Positions 58,205-64,000 of a DNA stretch of 64,000 bases are shown one piece after another. The stretch's first letter is position 1; each line of letters opens with the position of its first letter. The notes below the pieces were generated by a model. It had not been told where the DNA came from and searched no databases. It saw only the letters and a program-made list of their open reading frames with translations. The DNA is from Lumbricus rubellus (taxonomy: Eukaryota; Annelida; Clitellata; Crassiclitellata; Lumbricidae): contig OX243815.1 of NCBI GenBank assembly GCA_945859605.1, positions 26,389,900 through 26,453,899 of the forward strand, in the 5' to 3' direction. The position numbers and the translations under genes are program-made.

Positions 58205-58555
58205 TTGCTCCCACATCTTCCTCCTCATTCTTATCCTCCTACGTCTTCCATGTTCAGCCTAATTCTGTCCTCCTCCTACTCCTCATTCGCCTTCTCTCAT
58301 TCTCCTCCTCCTCCTTATTCTCCTTCTCTCCTCCTCCTCCTTCTCCTCCTCCTCCTCCTCCTAATTCTCCTTCTATATTTCTCCTCCTCCTCTTCATTCT
58401 CCTCTCCTCCTCCTCCTTATTCTTCTTCTCTCCTCCTCCTCCTCCTAATTCTCCTTCTATCTTTCTCCTCCTCCTCATTTTCCTTCTCTCCTCCTCCTCC
58501 TCCTCATCTTCCTCCTCCTCCTCCTCATTCTCCTTCTCCTGCTCATCCTCCGCAT
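58205..58555. repeat. CTC/CTT compound repeat
   Basis: CTCCTC and CTTCTC triplets with ATTCTCCTTCT interruptions; an approximately 105-bp block is duplicated. The serine/proline-rich frames are artefacts. Confidence 0.95.
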
Positions 58556-58739
58556 TCTATTTCTGCTTCTTCTCTTCGAATCCTTCTTCCTACGCTCATT
58601 ATTTTCGTCGCATCATTTCGATGCATAATATTACATCAAGACCTAATCTAAATCCGGACGACACGAAACGACGAAATCAACTGCATCGTCGCAAGAAAAC
58701 TTCGATCAAGACTTATTACTGCTTCGACAGATGAAGAAA

Positions 58740-59249
58740 TTACACCCAACCCACGCACACCTAAGTAGTTGATAATAGAACAGTTCACTATCACTTTATC
58801 CCAGTAATGAGTAACAGTTCTATATCATCGATAAAAATAACTACTGGTGACAGCGTGTTGTTTACATGTTGACCTCTGATGACGTCATATGACCTAATTA
58901 ATATTCATAGCGTACTGGCCAATGGCAGGCGAGCAATCCCATCCCACACCGACGACCTTTATCACCACCCACGGCGCGCTAATCTAATTAGCGATCGAGG
59001 GACGACCCCCTGTTGCGCAATATAAACGAAGTCGTCCACATTGGGAGACACCCCCACCCGTTGTATATATGATTATGTGTGTATATGCGCGTAGTGCTAT
59101 CAAATACACATAGGCTACCTGAAAATGTGACAGCGACCCGACCAATCACAGGCTTCCATACATATTGGTATCAATGTGGCGGCCTCTCATAATAATTGCT
59201 GACAGCCAATGGCAAGCATGCACAGATCATATTAATGTGTTCCAACCAA
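58740..59249. other. upstream flank of PC4-like gene
   Basis: No coding content. Several CCAAT-type words occur: GGCCAATGGCAGG at about 58918, GACCAATCACAGG at about 59139, AGCCAATGGCAAG at about 59208 and CCAACCAAT at about 59242. There is a palindromic ATGACGTCAT at about 58879 and a hairpin CGCTAATCTAATTAGCG at about 58978. This could be a promoter-proximal region or part of the terminal region of a mobile element. Confidence 0.45.
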
Positions 59250-59282
59250 TATAAAAATTGAGCATATGTGCAATTTCATTCT
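59250..59282 (+). promoter_or_regulatory. TATA box and initiator of the PC4-like gene
   Basis: TATAAAA at 59250-59256 is followed by an initiator TCATTCT at 59276-59282, placing the likely first base at 59278, 28 bp from the TATA box. A CCAAT word directly precedes the TATA box. A 5' UTR of about 77 bp would lead to the ATG at 59355. Confidence 0.6.
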
Positions 59283-59354
59283 TCTTGACATTGGTGACAA
59301 GGATAATCTTCTAATTCCGAAACTTACAGATTGGTGAATTGCGTTCATATCTTA

Positions 59355-60115
59355 ATGGATACACCTTTGACGATGAATTTTACAAGGCGAACTATGTTTC
59401 CATCCACAGTGAGTATTTTAAAACTTCTAGTATTTTAAGAAAATAATTAAGTTTTCATTATATTACCTTTGTACACGATTATGAAATTGCGTTTATTGTT
59501 GGCGTGTGTGTGTGTGTGTGTGTGTGTGCATGCGGGTGTGTATGTTTTATTTTATTTTTGATCAAGTCTTTAAATTCTTATGTCACTCATTTGTTGTAGA
59601 TTGGCAATCATCTCTTTAAGGAATCCATCGGCAACAGACGCTATCTAACATCCAGTGTGTACAAGGACGAAATAATGGTGCACATACGCGAATACGATGA
59701 GGAAAATGGAAAGTCTTTCCCAACCAAGAAGGGAGCCTCGTTCAACAAGGCAGCATGGGTGAGATTCCTCAGCCATTTCGACGAAATGGAGAGAAATGTC
59801 GATCTACTCAAATCGGGGCAGGCAGTCGACTTCTACCAACACGTTGGAGGACGCTACTATGTTTCAATCAACAAGGAATTCAAGTGCGTGAATATCCGTC
59901 GTTATTTCCTTCCTCCAAACTCCACCAGAGAGCGTCCCACTCGGAGTGGCATTGCTCTGCGTTTGGAAGAGTGGGATCTTCTGCTGAAGAAGATTCCATT
60001 ACTGCACGAGCGTTTGCCGGAACTGAAAAACGCCTCGTCTTGTGCATTAGACCATTTAAACCAGATGGACTGGGTTGCGTGTAACTTGTGTAATCCGTTT
60101 CAAACCAAAGCTTAA
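59355..60115 (+). CDS. tandem PC4-like DNA-binding protein, two exons
   Basis: Join 59355-59408 and 59600-60115, 189 codons. The intron (191 bp) starts GTGAGT, ends TTGTTGTAG and is phase 0. PC4 (p15) is a coactivator and single-stranded-DNA-binding fold that normally dimerises. Here two copies lie in one chain. Repeat 1 (about 19-82) has VYKDEIMVHIREY then FPTKKGASFNKAAWVRFL. Repeat 2 (about 99-160) has RYYVSINKEFKCVNIRRY then RPTRSGIALRLEEWDLLL. Both follow the PC4 pattern IRxY...PTxxGxxLxxxxW. The tail ends CNLCNPF. The frame is intact, so it is probably functional. It converges on the polymerase gene 1.1 kb away, which suggests a role in replication or transcription of a mobile element. 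A host regulatory protein is the alternative. Confidence 0.82.
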
Positions 60116-61245
60116 TCATTTTTCAACGAAGAGACTTCTTTGTGTATTATATAACTCGATTGAACTCATTCTCGGCTATCAGATTAAATATCAATGAAAC
60201 ATTTCTCGTACTTCCTTTCAGTCTTAGCTTAATCGATGTTGAAGTATGTGAGTAAGAGGTGCACGTAACCTTAGATGAACACAGCTTCACTTGACGTATT
60301 TTCGTTGGACCCAGCCCATGCCTCCCACAATTTTCATAATATTTCAGACCTGTATGAATGGACACTTCTCAAATGTATATTGTGCATATACAACCATTAA
60401 AAGTCTATAATTTATCACGGGGCCGCCCAGAAAGACAACTTCTGAAATTTATCGTAAGTAGAGAAGACATTCATTTGTAACCTCAATTCTTTACTTTATT
60501 GGTCGTTCAAGATATCAGCATTTGTTAGTTTTTATAGAATCACAAGCATATTCTATATTGGAAGAAACACAAAGTCGTTTGAGATTCTTTTTTTTCCCAC
60601 CCAACACAATCGGTGAATAATGCATTGGAAAGTTATATGTCTTTTAACTAAACTTTTTCCAAATCTAAAAATGTCCAACAATTATGTACAAAGTTCCATA
60701 TCTTAAATCTTCGAATTGTCTTGGAAAATGAAAAAGTGTTCATCAAATATACATGTATACAACATCTTGTATCAGTCCTTTCCAAGCAAACACATGTTTC
60801 CACAAATATCTTTACGATTCGAAAAGTTTTCACCAAATATACACACAACGAGTATAAATTTCAACTGTTCTTTCCAAGCCAACTTAATCTTCTGAAATTA
60901 TATACACAATATTTCCATATGATGTTTTCACAATGCGCAAAAAGCAAATCGATTTGATTTCTATACAATATTTATATACATGAAATATACAAGAATTATA
61001 AACAATTATTATACATAAAAGTAGTCAACAAATACACACACACACATGCAGTGACCACGTCAAGCATCGATTCTTTCCAATCCAATTTGGTTTTCCACAA
61101 ATATTTACACAACCTTTTCATATGATGTTTTGGCAATTCAAGTTATGTTCTGCAGAAATTGCTAGAAGTATTGGCATTAATTTCTATACAATAATTATTT
61201 ACAAGAATTATATACAATTGTTATATACAATGAGGAAGTTGAGGA
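60116..61245. other. convergent intergenic region with diverged tandem blocks
   Basis: AT-rich 3' flanks of two facing genes. Similar blocks recur at about 60778-60850, 60872-61020 and 61073-61232. They share, in order, TTTCCAA, CCACAAATAT, ACACAA, CATATGATGTTTT, TTTCTATACAATA and ACAAGAATTATA. No clear AATAAA was assigned to either gene; an ATTAAA occurs at about 60396. A (CA)n tract is at 61033-61046. Confidence 0.55.
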
Positions 61246-64000
61246 CTAGCATTCAAGCGACACATGGCCGTAGGCAAGCGAAGCGATATTATCTATTAGA
61301 TATCTCTTATCGTCGTACGGCGAAAGAGCAGATTTCGAAATTTCGGTGGTGTGAAGCTGATGATTTACACTGCGAATAGTGAAGAATTTAGCGGTCGTCG
61401 TCGATTCACCGAACCGACAGTTTGCATAATCAGCATGACGAATGTATTTGGCCACGCACGACTTTTTGACACCTTTGGCGGTTTTCTTCTCGTAATCCCC
61501 AGGAAGTAGCAGACTGTACATTTTGGATCTTAAACCCACAAATTGTAAAGGTGGCTCCCCATTCGACTCGTCTTTGAACTTACCAATCACTTTCGCATTA
61601 GCTTTGCTATGCAGAAAGTGATTGGCGTGGTAGTCGGATGTGTCGTATTCGGACATATTCTGCTGCATGTCCAAATACACATCGTCCGTGCGGATGTGAT
61701 AGCACAAACTGTCCGTGTCGGTGAAAAGTAATTTGGCTCTTTCTCCATACAACTTCTGCACATGATCGTAGTGATAGCGATACATGTGCAGTTTAGAGAT
61801 ATCCAATATGCTCATGCCAACATATATCGGCTTGTCCAACATCACATCAGACTTTAACATTTTTATAACTGTCACGTCATCATTTATGATGTTGAACGAC
61901 TGAAATGTTGGCCGGGCGATATATCGCTTCGCCTGCCTCTCGTTCGTAACAATTCTGACGTTCAAATGCTTACGATTATTCTGTAAGCATTTTCCATACG
62001 TAGAATTATTCTGAAGTTTGAAGAAATCCTTGTCGAACGAGTTTGTGGCCATCTGTCGCTTAGCGGTGTTGAAATCGATGTATGGTTTTAACCATCGAGA
62101 TTGTTCAAATTCCAAGACTTTGTGAATTTTGGTTATTTTCAGACCCATTGCCAAGTAGAATTTTAAATTTCGATAATGTAAAACGTAATTGTTCTTGGAT
62201 TTTAAATTTGGAATCAATTTCTTAGTTTTATTATTGTTAAATTTGATCCCCAATTTGGTGGCCAATTCATTTGCATATGGGGAAAGCATGTCTTTTGTTA
62301 CCGCCATCTTTTCAGGAGCGATCGGGTAGTCATTATGTGAATCATGCAGGTGAGATGGATAGTCCATATCCACCTCGAGAATGTAGCCTTTCGAATCATC
62401 ATCGGATTTCGTCCTTACATCGAAATCCATCAGTTCGTCAGGGGTCAGAAACCGAAACTTGCCAGTCGGTAGCGGTTCACACATGGCGTAACCGTAGAGA
62501 TTGTTACAATCTAGATACATGATGTAACTATTCTCTACGGTGGGATCATATCCTTGGGCGAGATATGGATTGTTTGCCTTTGCGTATCGGTTGCTGATCA
62601 TACTAACTCCACCCCGCATACCTTTTTCGATGAAAAGATATTGCTCAGGATCTGTCAACAATTCCAATGTGATACCGGTCATCTTCAGACATGCATCGAA
62701 GCTAAGACCTGGACTTGAAAAGTAATGGAGTGCGTCCAGCCCATAGTAGCTCAAGGTCATCTTTCGAAATTCCTCGAACACATCGGCTAGAAGCACCACA
62801 TCAGTTTCCAAGTATAGGTCGTGGTATTCACGCATCGATTTCATGCCAAATTTTGACCAGATGTCTTTTGCGTGTGAATAGTCTGCATCACTGATGTGTT
62901 CATCGGTGAGTCGACTGAAGAACAGATCCTGTGGGGGCAGAGCAGTATCTGACATTCTCTCTGCACCATCCATATATTCATATGGGTAGACTCCTTTCCG
63001 CAGCAGAAGATTGAATTGCTCGTCGTTCGGACGGAGCCTACGCATATGATGAAATTTGGAATTTCCGTCTTTTGCCAAATTTTTTACCAAGTTGTCCAAA
63101 CTGCAGTTCATAAACTGGAGAGAATCCACGAAACGTAACCCGTCAATTTCAAAGGCCAAATATTTCTCCATGTTTGTGGCGATAACAAAGACATCCTTGG
63201 AAGCGAAGAATCTTGAGAGGTGTTTGAATATTATGTGGGAATCATAACCCTTCAAATTATGAAAGATGACAGGGATTATGTAATTCCAATCGTCCTTTCC
63301 AGATCTCGATTTCTTAAATTTGTATTGCAAATTACAATTGGTGCACAGGGCGCAAATGAATTGACCGGTCACATGGCAATGGTGTCTTACTTTGTTTTCG
63401 CGAGTGAATTTGACGGCGCAAGAAGGACAATTTGTGGAATTTTCATATGTTTGCTTTTGCGAATTGTTGAGCGGTGCCATAGGTCTATTCCTGCTCAGAA
63501 TTTTATTGATTCTAACCTGCTCGGCTTTAAGATGTGTGAAGAATGCATCCGCAACATTGTCACCGCTGTAAACATACGGTCTTTCGTGATTGAAGCGATC
63601 AAAGGTGGAGACGGTCAAACAGCAAAAGCCGCTGGGAGTGTGGGTATCGCAGAAAGTTGTGGAATTGCCGGCTGGAATGTTCGTCTTGGGCAAGAACGCC
63701 TCGAAGTCCGAATAGATCGCGAAGCCGATTGGCATTTGGTTCTGGATGTTGGTAAAAGTGCATGTGTTTATGCCAGGAGTAGGGTAACGCACATGTTGCA
63801 CACCATGAGTGCTGCACTCAGGAATGTGCTTTTGCAAACCTGATTCATATTTGAAGCTGTGTAGACAGAAAGGACAAGGAAACGTTTTTCCGTCGTATGA
63901 ATTTCGGCTGGATAGAAGACGGGAAAGATTTCGAATAAGAATGTAATGCCGTCTCTCACCTTCGCTCAACAATAACAGATTGACCGTATGTTTGCGGTTG
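61246..64000 (-). CDS. protein-primed family B DNA polymerase (5' part beyond window)
   Basis: Replicative polymerase of the DNA_pol_B_2 type, which starts synthesis from a protein primer, as in Polinton/Maverick elements and adintoviruses. The frame stays open to the window edge, so the N-terminus is missing; no ATG is needed at 63972 (that codon is TTG). Residues counted from 63972: a C2HC finger (CPFC...H...C, 33-53); exonuclease motif I YSDFEAF (Asp89, Glu91); a Cys-rich/HNH-like insert (CPSC...HHCHVTG...CTNCNL, 182-214); Exo II HNLKGYDSH (238-246); Exo III YLETDVVLLADVF (387-399); Pol A DCNNLYGY (488-495); Pol B QNNSTYGK (654-661); Pol C TDTDS (751-755); KKTAKGVKK; and the end LAYGHVSLEC. 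No frameshift or lost catalytic residue is visible. The gene faces the PC4-like gene. It is probably a recent or still selected copy. Confidence 0.93.
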   Translation of the reverse strand, partial: NRKHTVNLLLLSEGERRHYILIRNLSRLLSSRNSYDGKTFPCPFCLHSFKYESGLQKHIPECSTHGVQHVRYPTPGINTCTFTNIQNQMPIGFAIYSDFEAFLPKTNIPAGNSTTFCDTHTPSGFCCLTVSTFDRFNHERPYVYSGDNVADAFFTHLKAEQVRINKILSRNRPMAPLNNSQKQTYENSTNCPSCAVKFTRENKVRHHCHVTGQFICALCTNCNLQYKFKKSRSGKDDWNYIIPVIFHNLKGYDSHIIFKHLSRFFASKDVFVIATNMEKYLAFEIDGLRFVDSLQFMNCSLDNLVKNLAKDGNSKFHHMRRLRPNDEQFNLLLRKGVYPYEYMDGAERMSDTALPPQDLFFSRLTDEHISDADYSHAKDIWSKFGMKSMREYHDLYLETDVVLLADVFEEFRKMTLSYYGLDALHYFSSPGLSFDACLKMTGITLELLTDPEQYLFIEKGMRGGVSMISNRYAKANNPYLAQGYDPTVENSYIMYLDCNNLYGYAMCEPLPTGKFRFLTPDELMDFDVRTKSDDDSKGYILEVDMDYPSHLHDSHNDYPIAPEKMAVTKDMLSPYANELATKLGIKFNNNKTKKLIPNLKSKNNYVLHYRNLKFYLAMGLKITKIHKVLEFEQSRWLKPYIDFNTAKRQMATNSFDKDFFKLQNNSTYGKCLQNNRKHLNVRIVTNERQAKRYIARPTFQSFNIINDDVTVIKMLKSDVMLDKPIYVGMSILDISKLHMYRYHYDHVQKLYGERAKLLFTDTDSLCYHIRTDDVYLDMQQNMSEYDTSDYHANHFLHSKANAKVIGKFKDESNGEPPLQFVGLRSKMYSLLLPGDYEKKTAKGVKKSCVAKYIRHADYANCRFGESTTTAKFFTIRSVNHQLHTTEISKSALSPYDDKRYLIDNIASLAYGHVSLEC

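Noticed and set aside
58740..59340. Terminal inverted repeat of the polymerase-bearing element
   Set aside because: No matching inverted sequence could be found within the window; the other end would be beyond 64 kb.
59755..60084. 109-codon alternative frame over the PC4-like gene
   Set aside because: Shadow frame; the overlapping frame has two PC4 patterns and a consistent intron.
63220..63843. 207-codon plus-strand frame antisense to the polymerase
   Set aside because: Shadow of the conserved polymerase exonuclease region; no features of its own.

Overview
Eukaryotic nuclear DNA, most likely from a marine invertebrate. The evidence is spliced genes (one GPCR exon ending in a GT donor; a two-exon gene with GT-AG borders), tRNA-derived SINEs, LINE, hAT and Tc1/mariner remnants, and a very heavy load of simple repeats. 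The palindrome TAGGCCTA occurs about 20 times. I cannot name the species. An echinoderm, hemichordate or similar lineage is a guess from overall texture, not a demonstrated assignment.

Layout. 0-42 kb is gene-poor: microsatellites and minisatellites, five copies of a tRNA-type SINE, a hAT-like element (1304-2279), hAT-type MITEs (6793-7204, 9355-9786), a 22-bp minisatellite of about 56 units (12.6-13.8 kb), a TA-flanked MITE (23457-23784), a TA-flanked 1.7-kb element (32451-34177), a 1-kb long inverted repeat (36510-37567) and a mariner-like element interrupted by another transposon (38344-41124). At 42487-42975 on the minus strand lies the one clear host gene: the first coding exon of an orexin/allatotropin-type neuropeptide receptor. 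44-58 kb returns to transposons: a decayed DD37D mariner, a hAT MITE with a perfect 8-bp target duplication, a 2.7-kb TA-flanked element with a decayed coding remnant, a second perfect hAT MITE, and a hAT element carrying two further nested insertions. Long simple repeats lie between them.

The most interesting part is 58.9-64 kb. A short spliced gene (59355-60115, plus strand) encodes two consecutive PC4-type single-stranded-DNA-binding repeats, with a well-spaced TATA/initiator pair upstream. It faces, tail to tail, an uninterrupted open reading frame of more than 900 codons (61246 to the window edge, minus strand) for a protein-primed family B DNA polymerase. All exonuclease and polymerase motifs are present. 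The pair looks like one end of a large self-replicating element (Polinton/Maverick- or adintovirus-like) that continues beyond the window. The ends of that element are not visible, so linkage of the two genes in one element is inference.

Most long open frames elsewhere are translations of microsatellites or minisatellites and are not genes.
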